Source: Candidatus Sabulitectum sp. (GTDB lineage: Bacteria > Fermentibacterota > Fermentibacteria > Fermentibacterales > JCC-6). Taken from it: 64,000 bases of DNA. Numbering within the stretch: the first letter of the stretch is position 1; each line of letters opens with the position of its first letter. Location of the stretch: positions 32,728 through 96,727 of the forward strand of contig JAGLOJ010000014.1 of NCBI GenBank assembly GCA_023139045.1, written 5' to 3'. The translations under genes and the position numbers were made by a program. This document shows, piece by piece, positions 26,450 to 35,375 of this stretch. Under the pieces are notes generated by a model. The model was not told the DNA's origin. It ran no database searches and was given only the letters and a program-made list of their open reading frames with translations.

Positions 26450-27303
26450 TTTGCTCCTCCCTTCCTCTTTTTTTCTGACAGATATGCGATGTTTCCAATA
26501 ATGATGAAAAGCATTATCACAAGGTGGGCCACTGACTGGGCTGCCATTCCTGCAATCGCGATACCCGGAGGAGGGTTTTCAACACCGATTCTTACCATTG
26601 TTTCATAATCACCGGCACCCTTGAGACCACCCAGAAGACCGATAAGCTGTCCAGTGGAAAGATATGGATAAAGCTGAGGAGCACTGACTGCAGTGCAACC
26701 GCCCCCAACGGCAATATTGTATCTGTCTCCAGCCATCATTATCCAGGTTTCAATACCTGGATCTCCGGCAGATAATGAAATTATCATGTCGAGATCACCA
26801 AGTTTATTCACTCCCTGCATCACAGGCATCTCATCAACCGGGTTACCGCCATAATCGGTGGGGAATACAGACTGAATGTCGCTTCCCATTCTCACTATGA
26901 GAACACCACCTCCTATTTTGTAACCAAGGTTCACCCAATCGACATACTCCTCCTTGCCGAGACTGTCTCCGACGGCTGAGAGGGCTTCATTCCCAAGGCT
27001 AACCCCCATTGGCCACAAAGCCAGTGAGACTATCCTGATGTCGCGGGTCATCAGATGCTGGGAAAGTGCAACAGCCATTGGCTGAAGCTCAGGCATTGTT
27101 GAAGGATCATAGTCAAAACTAATGAGAACTCTGGAGCCCTCCGGAAGAGCATCAATTGCATCAAAAAGGTTCTTGCTGGGTCCCTTGTCAATTGGAATGG
27201 GCAGATTCATTCTAAGTGCGAGCGGTATAATAACCGCAAGAGCCATCAGAACAAAAATCACTCTTCTATCGAGGTTGCCAAGTTTTTCAATGAATGTCGC
27301 CAT
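26446..27303 (-). CDS. Membrane-anchored protein C of the four-gene membrane operon
   Basis: 285 residues. One helix near the N-terminus (VIFVLMALAVIIPLALRM, about residues 15-33), a folded alpha/beta middle (SRVLISFDYDPSTMPELQPMA, DIRIVSLALWPMGVSL, GGGVLIVRMGSDI), and a C-terminal helix (SVAHLVIMLFIIIGNIAYL) followed by a Lys/Arg-rich tail. With both termini inside, the middle domain would be outside the membrane. I do not recognise a family with certainty. The start overlaps the stop of the gene before it by one base (TGATG) and its end overlaps the next start by four, so the operon is translationally coupled throughout. Confidence 0.72.
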   Translation of the reverse strand: MATFIEKLGNLDRRVIFVLMALAVIIPLALRMNLPIPIDKGPSKNLFDAIDALPEGSRVLISFDYDPSTMPELQPMAVALSQHLMTRDIRIVSLALWPMGVSLGNEALSAVGDSLGKEEYVDWVNLGYKIGGGVLIVRMGSDIQSVFPTDYGGNPVDEMPVMQGVNKLGDLDMIISLSAGDPGIETWIMMAGDRYNIAVGGGCTAVSAPQLYPYLSTGQLIGLLGGLKGAGDYETMVRIGVENPPPGIAIAGMAAQSVAHLVIMLFIIIGNIAYLSEKKRKGGAK

Positions 27304-27920
27304 CAGTCTGCACCTCCGAGGTAACTGCGTTCAATCCCGAAGATCATTCTCAGAGAGGTAGCAATCATACCCATGGCAGCACCTATCATTACTGCTCTCT
27401 GGCCGGCCATGTTTGGATATTGCATTATCCATTCACTTATTATCGGGATTTTATTCCAGATCATTGAACCGATTGGAACACGGCCAAGCATGACCACAAA
27501 CGCACTAACCAGAAGAAGAGATGCCCGCCAGTTGCTGGCACGGAAAGCACGGAACGCCGCACTCGCCACAAAGAAAGCAAGCAGACTGAACATTGTTGCA
27601 GCCATTGGTGCCACCATCTGCTGAAACAAGTAATCGAAGGGAAGATCCGCTTCAATTCCAAACACAAGCCCTGTAATTATCATTACTGCAAATCCGATCA
27701 AAGTAATAGGACTGTACTTCCAGTTCCTGGCCTTGAATCGAATTTTGTGAACATGGACCGTAATCAGGTTAGCTGCACCAAGGAAAATAGCAGCACTGGA
27801 CACAATCATATACCATTCCTGCAGATTGTCTCCCATAGGTTGTGTAGCCGGCACAAAAAACTGAAGGATCATTATCATTCCGGCTACGAATGTGATCATC
27901 AAAGGTATTACAAGTCTCAC
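27303..27920 (-). CDS. Polytopic membrane protein B of the four-gene membrane operon
   Basis: 205 residues, five to six hydrophobic helices: RLVIPLMITFVAGMIMILQF, WYMIVSSAAIFLGAANLITV, SPITLIGFAVMIITGLVFGI, AATMFSLLAFFVASAAFRAF, LLLVSAFVVMLGRV. The frame is open further upstream, overlapping the preceding gene, but a GTG at 27920 preceded by AGGAGG at 7 bases is the likely start. No catalytic motif is visible. Gap of 11 bases to the gene before it and a one-base overlap with the gene after it. Confidence 0.72.
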   Translation of the reverse strand: MRLVIPLMITFVAGMIMILQFFVPATQPMGDNLQEWYMIVSSAAIFLGAANLITVHVHKIRFKARNWKYSPITLIGFAVMIITGLVFGIEADLPFDYLFQQMVAPMAATMFSLLAFFVASAAFRAFRASNWRASLLLVSAFVVMLGRVPIGSMIWNKIPIISEWIMQYPNMAGQRAVMIGAAMGMIATSLRMIFGIERSYLGGAD

Positions 27921-27931
27921 TTCACAGCCTC

Positions 27932-29110
27932 CTATTCCACCGAGGTTATTGTTTTGAGAAATACAGCCACTTTCGAAGCCGGTTCCCATGCCTCACCGAG
28001 AGTGGCAGTAAGAACACCAAGAACTATTACAATCATGAAGAAAAGCTTCGCAATGTCCTGACCGCGTAGACTGCCCAGCAGTTTTGGCTCCCTGGAAAGG
28101 TAAGCGCTTGCGGCAAAGAGTTCCTCACCGATCAGCGTGTAATCGCAGGCAGCAATGAAAAATGGGATCTGGCTGGGCATGGCAGTTCCTGCGATCTGAA
28201 TAGCACCAACGCTTCTTCCTGTCTCTGCAAGAATCAGACTCTCGGCATAAAATGTACCCAGCATGAAAATTGCAGCAGGCTTCTCTCTTACCATAATACC
28301 ATCTACACCTGCAGCATATCCGAACTGATCATCTGTGATGTAGTTAATGCTTTCCCTTTTGTATGCATCAGGTCTTCCCACCTGCAGGTATGACTCTTTC
28401 ACGATCTCCTGTGCAACACTCATAACCACCGAACGGCATGTTGGAACAAGAAGTGATGAACCGTACTCGGCGGTTTTAATCGCAACACGGCCGAGAATAA
28501 CCATACTGGCTATTGTCTGGATGTTATCCATGTCCATAATTCCCGGTATGTAAAGAACAGGACGCCCCATCTCGGTTGCCCTTCCAACAGCGTCTTCAAC
28601 CGCTGTCAGACCGGCAATTCTACGAATGTAAAGCTCTTTGCCCCGTTTCCCCTGATCGATGTAGTAGAAGATTACAAGACTGATTACAACAAGAGTAATC
28701 AGCATTCCAATTCTTCCGGAATGAATCCACTGAGTTGAAGAACTTGCGGATACCTCGATACTGGGATCTTGAGCTGTACCGGCGTAGAAAGGGACAATAC
28801 GGTAGGAGTATTCCATACCATTTTCAAGCTCGTTGTCGGTCTTGCGACCGTTAATTGGATTCAGGGTTGAAATTGCCGCCCAAATACCTGAATCATCTTT
28901 CCTTTCAAGAACCATTGAATCCGGCAAAGCAGTATCCAATGCCACCGTCCAGGTAATATCCACCCCCCCTCCGGCATCATTGGGAGCATCCTCTGCTGTA
29001 AGCGACTCTATAAAACAGTCGCCGCCATCCATAGAGGTAATACCACCACTCTGTGCGAACAGTACCCCTGTCAAAGCCAGAAGAGGAAGTACGAACAGCG
29101 CTCTTTTCAT
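27932..29110 (-). CDS. DUF6754-like membrane protein A with fibronectin III-like domain
   Basis: 392 residues. Signal peptide (RALFVLPLLALTGVLFA), a fibronectin III-like unit at about residues 35-125 (GGGVDITWTVALDTALPDSMVLERKD, MEYSYRIVPFY), a membrane helix (GMLITLVVISLVIFYYI), then a conserved cytoplasmic-looking part (AVGRATEMGRPVLYIPGI, SLLVPTCRSVVMSVAQEIV, GMLGTFYAE-like region) and a second helix near the C-terminus (LFFMIVIVLGVLTATLG). The post-helix region resembles DUF6754, a family of unknown role. First gene of the operon, served by the promoter at 29162-29190. Confidence 0.72.
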   Translation of the reverse strand: MKRALFVLPLLALTGVLFAQSGGITSMDGGDCFIESLTAEDAPNDAGGGVDITWTVALDTALPDSMVLERKDDSGIWAAISTLNPINGRKTDNELENGMEYSYRIVPFYAGTAQDPSIEVSASSSTQWIHSGRIGMLITLVVISLVIFYYIDQGKRGKELYIRRIAGLTAVEDAVGRATEMGRPVLYIPGIMDMDNIQTIASMVILGRVAIKTAEYGSSLLVPTCRSVVMSVAQEIVKESYLQVGRPDAYKRESINYITDDQFGYAAGVDGIMVREKPAAIFMLGTFYAESLILAETGRSVGAIQIAGTAMPSQIPFFIAACDYTLIGEELFAASAYLSREPKLLGSLRGQDIAKLFFMIVIVLGVLTATLGEAWEPASKVAVFLKTITSVE

Positions 29111-29161
29111 ACTGTTGAACCCCTTTCGTTAGAATGTAATCGTACAAAACACAGTCTGACG

Positions 29162-29190
29162 ATAATAACCCCACACGACCATCTCTGCAA
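29162..29190 (-). promoter_or_regulatory. Promoter of the four-gene membrane operon
   Basis: On the minus strand: TTGCAG (29190-29185), 17 bases, TATTAT (29167-29162). Transcription would start near 29155, giving a leader of about 45 bases with AAAGGGG before the ATG at 29110. Confidence 0.55.
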
Positions 29191-29216
29191 CAATGCAAGA
29201 TAGTCGGAGTCATTCT

Positions 29217-30180
29217 CTACAAAAGATCACGCAGTTCACTCACTGTTGCCACAGGCAGAGCACAGGTACCATTTCTACACACCCGGGCTGAAACAGCTGA
29301 AGCAACCGATCCGCTGAAAGCAGATTCTATTCCCGAAGCCTGTTCCAGGTACGAAGAATCCCCTGTAAGCTTCCATAGACTGATCAGATTTGTCAGCTCC
29401 AGTGAATTCCCTGAAGGCACTGCGCCGTCGTAAGATTCTTTCAGTCTTGCAATCTGCAGATCTGCATAATCAGCTGTAAAGAAATATCCTCCGTCAGACT
29501 GGTCTGCGAAATGCATATCCAGCTCTCTCTGAAGATCAATGGCAAACTGAAGATACTCCCGGTTCAGCGTGGCATTGTACATCCCAAGACTGCCCCGGAT
29601 GAGGAAGGCGCAGTCATCAAGAAATGCGTCAAAACATCTTCTGCCTCCTGCAAAACTGTGGGTAAGCCTCTGATTATCTGCAACCATGTTTTCAGTGATA
29701 AATTCAAAAGCTCTTTCAGCAGAATGAAGGTATTGAGGGTCATCAAGAAGCAGTGATGCTTTTCCCAGAGCTGCAATCATCAATCCGTTCCAGTCTGTAA
29801 GAATCTTCTCGTCTCCGGCTGGTCGGCCCCTTGTCTCCCCGACTGCGGGAAAGTAACTCTCTGATCTCTTCCAGCTCACTCCGGTCAGAATCTGAAATCG
29901 CTCTGCTGCCCGATTGATGAAGGATATGGCTCGGATCTGCTGCATTCCAGTGTGCCTCTGCAAGGTTCAGCTCCTCTATTGAAAGAACCGCAGACATCTC
30001 GCCAATTGTTCATGTATAAAACGCCCCCTCGCCCCCCTGACTGTCAGCATCTTCCGAAGAATAGAATCCTCCGCGAGGTGAGGTTCATGTCACGAAGAAC
30101 ATATTCCAGAATCTCTGACGCAGTACCGGCAAAAAACTGTCACCTGTGGCCTGTTTCAGAAGAGAGTTTCCCGGGAAATG
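29217..30180 (-). pseudogene. Ruined YyaL/DUF255 (SPATA20-like) gene
   Basis: Pieces of a protein that is normally about 650-700 residues long, with an N-terminal thioredoxin-like domain and a C-terminal (alpha/alpha)6 sugar-epimerase-like fold. The last 210 residues are readable at 29217-29850: RPAGDEKILTDWNGLMIAALG, FLDDCAFLIRGSLGMYNATL, GGYFFTADY, DGAVPSGNSLELTNL. Another frame holds GGFYSSEDADSQGGEGAFYT (about 30085-30010), then a TGA where the family has Trp. Further frame changes occur near 29845, 30085 and 30135. The thioredoxin domain is gone. At least three frameshifts and one stop make this a pseudogene. Confidence 0.85.
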
Positions 30181-30325
30181 CATAAGCAGGTGGACAAGGC
30201 ATCTGGAATATCTGTATGTTGAAGCAGGGTCAGGCTACTTTTTATTTTTACCAACACAGGTGGTGAAACATGAACATTCTTTCTTGAAACAACGGCATCA
30301 AAGCAGTTTTTCAGAAAGGATTCTC

Positions 30326-31819
30326 ATGCACCAAACATTTTTACGCTTCAGTAATGTCTCATACACATACCCCGGCTCTACAAATCATGCGGTTACTGCC
30401 GTCTCTCTGAATCTTGATTCAGGCTGGACAGCCTTTGCAGGCGCAAATGGCTGCGGCAAAACTACAGTTCTCAAACTGGGCACGGGGCTTCTTTCTCCGG
30501 ATACCGGTTCAATCATTTCCTCGGGAATCTCTGTGTACTGTGCTCAGAGAACTGATCACCCGCCGGGCAACCTGAATGAATTTCTCTTTGACTGGTCGAA
30601 GGATTCCATCAAACTCAGAGATATTCTTCAGATTGAGGATGACTGGGCAGTCAGATGGAACACTCTTTCTCATGGAGAGCGAAAACGCCTTCAAATCGCA
30701 GTTGCAATATGGACTCGTCCGTCTGTACTGGCCCTGGATGAGCCTTTCAACCATCTTGATGTTCATGGAAGAACTCTTCTGATAAAGTCCATGAAAGAAT
30801 ACAGAGGGTGCGGTCTTCTTGTAAGTCACGACAGACGCGCCATGGATGAACTCTGTTCCTCCTGTGTCCTCTTCTTCCCTGAAGAAGTGCAGATATACAG
30901 AACAGGTTACACCTCAGCTGTAAAAGCAGACAATCAGAAGCGGGAACTTCTTGTGAAGCACCGAAGGGAAGCGGAAGAGAAATACATTCGTCTCAAGCAT
31001 GATGCAAGAAAGAAAATGATCAATGCCAGAACAATTCAGGCTCGCATAGCAGGCCACAATTTCACTTTCAAAGATATATGCAAGTACAACTACGATGGAG
31101 AATCACAATATCACAGCATTGTGCAGAAGGCAGGTCAGATAAGCCGCACTGCTACCGCACGGGCAGCCCGGGCCAGAGATCACATGGAATCCATTACTTA
31201 CAGAAAAGTTCACAACTCCGGAATTGTACTGGCAGGAGAAGGATCAACCAGAAACTACCTTCTGGATATCCAACCCGGGGAAATTAAAATGGGAAGTAGA
31301 GCAATCAGGTATCCTGGCCTTCTGATCCGGTCGGAAAGCAGAATAGCACTTGCAGGCAGAAACGGATCGGGAAAAACCACACTGCTGAATCATATCAGAG
31401 CAGAGCTGAACTGCCCGGAAGACAAACTGATCTGGATTCCCCAGGAGATCACCGCAGAGGAGTCCACTCTGTGCCTCTCTGACGCAAAAAAACTCTCCAG
31501 TGAAGAGCTTGGGCAGGTCATGATCATAGTAAGAAGGCTGGGAAGCGATCCTGAAAGGGTTCTCAATTCCGCCGTTCCAAGTCCAGGCGAATCCAGAAAA
31601 CTGCTGCTGGCACTTGGTCTCGCCAAAGCGCCCTGGCTTGTTGTTATGGACGAACCCACGAACCACATGGATCTACCCTCGGTAGAGTGTCTGGAAAAGG
31701 CTCTTAACGACTACACCGGTGCTCTCCTGCTGATCAGCCACGATAGAGAATTCCTTAGCAGCACAACCTCGAGTCAGTGGGAGATCAGAGATGGAGAGTT
31801 ATTCGTTACCTGCTGCTGA
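30326..31819 (+). CDS. ABC-F-like protein with two ATP-binding domains
   Basis: 497 residues, no membrane segments. Domain 1: Walker A GANGCGKTT near residue 40, signature LSHGERKRL, Walker B VLALDEPFNHLD. A charged linker follows (KHRREAEEKYIRLKHDARKKM), then domain 2: Walker A GRNGSGKTT near residue 343, a signature-like SPGESRKLLLA, Walker B LVVMDEPTNHMD, switch HDREF. This is the layout of ABC-F ribosome-acting ATPases, but the first domain is closer to transport ATPases and the linker is short, so the exact target is open. ATG 30326 has AAAGGA before it; an in-frame extension to 30146 was rejected. Confidence 0.82.
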   Translation: MHQTFLRFSNVSYTYPGSTNHAVTAVSLNLDSGWTAFAGANGCGKTTVLKLGTGLLSPDTGSIISSGISVYCAQRTDHPPGNLNEFLFDWSKDSIKLRDILQIEDDWAVRWNTLSHGERKRLQIAVAIWTRPSVLALDEPFNHLDVHGRTLLIKSMKEYRGCGLLVSHDRRAMDELCSSCVLFFPEEVQIYRTGYTSAVKADNQKRELLVKHRREAEEKYIRLKHDARKKMINARTIQARIAGHNFTFKDICKYNYDGESQYHSIVQKAGQISRTATARAARARDHMESITYRKVHNSGIVLAGEGSTRNYLLDIQPGEIKMGSRAIRYPGLLIRSESRIALAGRNGSGKTTLLNHIRAELNCPEDKLIWIPQEITAEESTLCLSDAKKLSSEELGQVMIIVRRLGSDPERVLNSAVPSPGESRKLLLALGLAKAPWLVVMDEPTNHMDLPSVECLEKALNDYTGALLLISHDREFLSSTTSSQWEIRDGELFVTCC

Positions 31820-31821
31820 TT

Positions 31822-32892
31822 TCACAGCATACAGGAAATGCCCAGGTTTATTATTGTGTATGAGTCGTCTACATGGTCAGACTGCTCATCGGGAAAAGCT
31901 GTGTCTTCTCTGGATCTGAACCTGTTCAAAACTCCTCCACCTGCGGTGAAACGGCCCACTCGTCCGGAGAAACCCATGCCAAAGCCAAAACCAGCTCTGT
32001 TTGCAACCCGGTTGTCGTCAAAGCTTACTGAGACAAGAGCTTCCAGGCTTTTTGTAAGAGGCATACTTAAAAAAAGTTTTCCCAGAAAAAGATTTTTGTC
32101 AAATGGAGAGGTGATTTCTGCTTCAAACCCCAGGGTTGTCTTTTTGAGATGTTCAGCATAGGCGCTTCCACCAAAAGCCAGAATGTCTTCCATGTACTCG
32201 GTTTCCGAAGAGTAGGAAACACCTGATTTAAAAAGGTCTCCGGTTAATGCCAATCCAGTATGCCACGCGAATTCGCTGCTGTTTTTAGACCAGGTGTATA
32301 ACGAATCAGGGATAAGGAAATGAAAACTGTTGAAATTGTACTGGTATTCTGCCGCAGCCCGGCGAACACCACCCGAAAAACCTGCGGACAGAGGACCGGC
32401 AATTACCATGGACACACTGCCCATAGCCTCTATCTGGGAACCACTGGATTCGAGAAGTGCAATACCAATTTCCGGATCATCAGGATCATCGTAGATAAGA
32501 GTCATCCCGTCATAACCGAATTCTGCTACTTTGACTATTCCTGCACCTAATGTAATGCCTCCCGCGGGATAAACCACAGCAGCCAGCCCGTTGCTGTTCG
32601 TCATCAGCGTTCTTAAAGTTTTATCTAAATCTGATTCAATCACTCGCTCTGCCCATGATATGGATGAACCTGAAAGCTGAATGGAAAAGGGGTGTACTGC
32701 GACCTGAGCAGGATTTGTGAATATGCTTGCCGGTTCTGATACTCCGACAGCACGCACAGTTCCCAATGCCACTGTATAGGGGGAGAATCCACCGAGAACG
32801 GTTCCATTTGTTATCGCGTCATAGTACCCGAATCCGAAGGCATGAGTACTCAAAATGGACAGAATTACGACGAAACGAGTGAAGACTCTCAT
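31822..32892 (-). CDS. Predicted outer-membrane beta-barrel protein (paralogue B)
   Basis: 356 residues. Signal peptide (FVVILSILSTHAFG), mature start FGYYDAITNGTVLGGFSPYTVALG, motif SIFTNPAQVAV, then alternating strands with many Gly and aromatic residues. It is a diverged paralogue of the protein at 22713-23780: the lengths (356 and 355) and the order of motifs agree. The mature end NLGISCML lacks the usual terminal aromatic residue, so assembly by the standard signal is less certain. It ends two bases from the convergent ABC-F gene. The start follows CTGGAGGAAGA. Confidence 0.72.
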   Translation of the reverse strand: MRVFTRFVVILSILSTHAFGFGYYDAITNGTVLGGFSPYTVALGTVRAVGVSEPASIFTNPAQVAVHPFSIQLSGSSISWAERVIESDLDKTLRTLMTNSNGLAAVVYPAGGITLGAGIVKVAEFGYDGMTLIYDDPDDPEIGIALLESSGSQIEAMGSVSMVIAGPLSAGFSGGVRRAAAEYQYNFNSFHFLIPDSLYTWSKNSSEFAWHTGLALTGDLFKSGVSYSSETEYMEDILAFGGSAYAEHLKKTTLGFEAEITSPFDKNLFLGKLFLSMPLTKSLEALVSVSFDDNRVANRAGFGFGMGFSGRVGRFTAGGGVLNRFRSREDTAFPDEQSDHVDDSYTIINLGISCML

Positions 32893-33343
32893 TCTTCCTC
32901 CAGATGTGTGATTTTTTTGATAACCAGACCCAATATTATCATTGAACTATCACAATTTAGCTGTACTCAGTCAATAGCGTCCCAGCCCGCTCCGCAGCCC
33001 CACATCTAAAAGTAACTTAAGTTACTTGGAAGACCTTATCGAGTGAACAGAGCCTGCGGTACACCCGGAATATCATCCTGAACAGCCCTGAATATTGTAC
33101 CCGGTCGTTTGACAAATCTTGTTCACCGTTCGAATCTGATCGCAGGCTACCTGCCCCTGCTTTCCCTGAAAGTCGCGAGATATGCGATGCGACCTGGGTA
33201 CAATCTACGATACACGAGTGCGCCCCGGGGGTCAGCATGGCAGGCAATAAGTGTTGTATTTTTGAGATAGGAAATGACAAGAAAGACACAGAGTGTCCGC
33301 AGTGCATATATTTCTTTCAGACAATTCCACAGACGGGACCGGT
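32893..33343. other. Gene-free stretch between divergent genes
   Basis: About 450 bases between the outer-membrane protein gene (-) and the acetyltransferase gene (+). No convincing gene. It holds an 18-base perfect palindrome at 33010-33027. A TTGACT on the minus strand (about 32970) lacks a good -10 partner. Short open frames here show no family features. Confidence 0.4.
33010..33027. promoter_or_regulatory. 18-base perfect palindrome, candidate operator
   Basis: Two 9-base arms of AAGTAACTT and its complement meet without a spacer. It lies 118 bases before the start of the outer-membrane protein gene and 317 before the acetyltransferase gene. The symmetry suits a dimeric repressor; it has no U-tract and is not a terminator. 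Confidence 0.45.
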
Positions 33344-34174
33344 ATGAAGAAGGAAATGAAAATCAGGGAAGCTGCTGCCGATGATCTTGGCGACCTTGCA
33401 GAAATATCAAGAACCACCTGGGAAGGCCATGATTACCTGGAGCAGGTGTCTGAAGGATGGCTCGAACAACAGGGATTTTTTATTGGAGAAATCGCCGGCA
33501 GAGTTATTGCCTGTGGAAAAATATCAGCAATGCCCGGTAATGTGGCATGGCTGGAGGGTCTCAGGGTACACAATGACTTCAAGGGAAAAGGGTATGGAAG
33601 AATCCTCGCGGATGAGATCCTCCAGATTGCCCGGAAAAAGGTGGAGGCTGGTCATTTTAACTCCATTGAATTCTCCACATACGTCAAAAATGCTGAGAGT
33701 ATCTGCATGGCAGAGAAACAGGGGTTCAGGGCTGTAGAGCTTTTTCATGTGATAAGCATGGAAAACCCGCCAGTTCAGAATACTCTTCCCCTTAAAAAGT
33801 TTTCTCCTTCAACCGAAGATTTCTCGGTCTATCCGGAACACGCCCCCTGCGGATGGAAGTACATAAACTATCGCAGCAGTGACTCCATGAAGTGGATGAA
33901 TAATAACGCCAATTTCTGGCAGGTGGAAACAGGGGCGAGATTTCTCTCTGCAAATCGGGGTTCTGAAATTTCACCACTTGCCGCCGCAATTGATGATCCG
34001 CAAGGATTCATTCAAGGCGTCTTTGCATTTGCAGAAAAGAAAAGACTGGATTATCTGGAGATAATGATACACGGTACTCACAAAGAGATTCTTACCGCTG
34101 CTGTAAATAATGGCTTTTCCTACTGGGAAGAGCAGGGAGTGGCAAACCTGCCTGTTTACAGACTCTTCGAATAA
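33344..34174 (+). CDS. GNAT-family acetyltransferase, two-domain form
   Basis: 276 residues. The N-terminal 150 residues form a GNAT N-acetyltransferase: a start of the type MKIREAAADDLGDLAEI, motif A with the acetyl-CoA pyrophosphate loop VHNDFKGKGYGRILADEIL near residues 80-98, and the motif B region NAESICMAEKQGFRAVELF. The C-terminal half is unrecognised but has the length and strand pattern of a second, degenerate GNAT fold. The substrate is unknown. Starts at 33344 and 33356 are both possible; neither has a strong ribosome-binding site. It stands alone, with an intrinsic hairpin after it. Confidence 0.82.
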   Translation: MKKEMKIREAAADDLGDLAEISRTTWEGHDYLEQVSEGWLEQQGFFIGEIAGRVIACGKISAMPGNVAWLEGLRVHNDFKGKGYGRILADEILQIARKKVEAGHFNSIEFSTYVKNAESICMAEKQGFRAVELFHVISMENPPVQNTLPLKKFSPSTEDFSVYPEHAPCGWKYINYRSSDSMKWMNNNANFWQVETGARFLSANRGSEISPLAAAIDDPQGFIQGVFAFAEKKRLDYLEIMIHGTHKEILTAAVNNGFSYWEEQGVANLPVYRLFE

Positions 34175-34187
34175 CTCTGAGCCACAG

Positions 34188-34227
34188 GAACGAAGGGGGC
34201 GTTGCAACGGCGACACCCCCTTCGTTC
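34188..34227. terminator. Bidirectional terminator between convergent genes
   Basis: A perfect 12-bp stem (34188-34199 with 34216-34227) and a 16-base loop. It separates the acetyltransferase gene (+, ends 34174) from the end of the glycine cleavage/MutL operon (-, ends 34248). Weak T-rich sequence follows on the plus strand (TTAT). Confidence 0.65.
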
Positions 34228-34247
34228 TTATACGGGCTTTGGTTCGG

Positions 34248-35375
34248 CTAGCCTTCAATCAGTTCGACATTGGCCCTGGGTACCGTGCACCTCTTGCCGT
34301 CATCGAATTCAACCTCGAGAACTCTCACCTTTGCTTCAGAATCAACCACCTGAAGCTCCGGTGGAAGAGCTGCCACTTTACCGATCATCCCGAAGTAGGG
34401 AGAACGGATACAGCGGATAGAGCTTCCGATGTCCATTGCACCGGCCTGTTTTGTGCTGGTCTTCTCGCTCATAACATCTGCAGGCAGGGGAACCACGATC
34501 TCCGGGCGCATTACGCCGGCACGAATCTGAGTGGCTCCGTTTACGCTGGCCATCATGCCCTCACGCCTGGCAAGAAGCTCGAATGTACCCTCAGCCATGG
34601 CCATTTTTCCGAATCCCTCGGTAAGAATCAGTGTAAGACCAAACTTCTCGTGACCGGTAATGGCAACACCAAGGTCGAATCCAAGAAGATCCTTAAGATC
34701 CTTGTCATCAAAACCGCCAACAACAACAGCATTCACTCCAGCGGCAATGGCCTTCTGGAGAACGCCGTAGCTTATGTAGTTTCCCCCGATGATGATCTTG
34801 CCTTTGCAGTCGGGTGTGATCCTGTCAGCGGTGATTTCTTCGTCATGTGTTGAACAGACCATCTTCAGTTCACCGCGAACCTCACCGCCGATTCCAAAAA
34901 TTCCCTGAACAAAGGTGCAGTGAGTCTGAACAACAACACCTTCACCTGGAAGAACCTCGATGACCTTGCCATCAACATATCCGTCAATCTCTACGGGAAT
35001 AGGGGGCTCTCGAAGAACAGCCTGACCGGTAATCTCATTGAAATTTTCAAAAACACCTGCAATGGGGCTTTTTACTGTACTCTTGAAGTACTTGCCAAAA
35101 AGCCCTTTGCTCTGAGCCAGGGGCTCGTCGACATTAATGGGATCTCCTTCTTTCTTGAGAAGAAGCTCAGGTATATCGGAGGGGGGCACACCAAGCATGT
35201 TGGCGATGTTAAACATCTTGATATTTCCAGGAAGCTCTGTTCTGGCAACAACTGTATCCGACTTGATTATGTCACCCTGTGCAACGAGCACTTCACCCTT
35301 CAGGGGAAGTCTGCGTGTTTTTGCGATGTCAGCGACATCGGCAACTCTTAAACCTGGTGTGTATGCAAATGCCAT
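34248..35375 (-). CDS. Conserved MutL-partner protein, barrel-sandwich type
   Basis: 375 residues, soluble. Two stretches look like biotinyl/lipoyl-type barrel-sandwich halves as in RnfC/NqrA: LPLKGEVLVAQGDIIKSDTVVART near residues 23-46 and STVKSPIAGVFENFNEITGQAVL near 98-120, followed by GYVDGKVIEVLPGEGVVV. The C-terminus has a short KOW-like strand pair (VRVLEVEFDDGKRCTVPRANVELIEG). No lipoylation Lys motif stands out. The start overlaps the stop of the MutL-type gene by one base. I recall this protein next to MutL homologues in other candidate phyla; its activity is unknown. Confidence 0.7.
   Translation of the reverse strand: MAFAYTPGLRVADVADIAKTRRLPLKGEVLVAQGDIIKSDTVVARTELPGNIKMFNIANMLGVPPSDIPELLLKKEGDPINVDEPLAQSKGLFGKYFKSTVKSPIAGVFENFNEITGQAVLREPPIPVEIDGYVDGKVIEVLPGEGVVVQTHCTFVQGIFGIGGEVRGELKMVCSTHDEEITADRITPDCKGKIIIGGNYISYGVLQKAIAAGVNAVVVGGFDDKDLKDLLGFDLGVAITGHEKFGLTLILTEGFGKMAMAEGTFELLARREGMMASVNGATQIRAGVMRPEIVVPLPADVMSEKTSTKQAGAMDIGSSIRCIRSPYFGMIGKVAALPPELQVVDSEAKVRVLEVEFDDGKRCTVPRANVELIEG

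Noticed and set aside
24619-30012. TGA standing at family Trp positions in two genes (24619-24621 and, minus strand, 30010-30012), hinting at TGA read as Trp.
   Set aside because: Both genes also carry frameshifts and, in the ATPase, a second TGA at a non-Trp position. Many intact genes here end in TGA with family-correct C-termini (for example the exonuclease, gcvPB and brnT). TGG-to-TGA changes in pseudogenes explain it.
33017-33307. A 96-codon minus-strand frame in the gap before the acetyltransferase gene.
   Set aside because: No ribosome-binding site, no recognisable domain, odd Ser/Arg/Cys composition, and it crosses the palindrome at 33010-33027.
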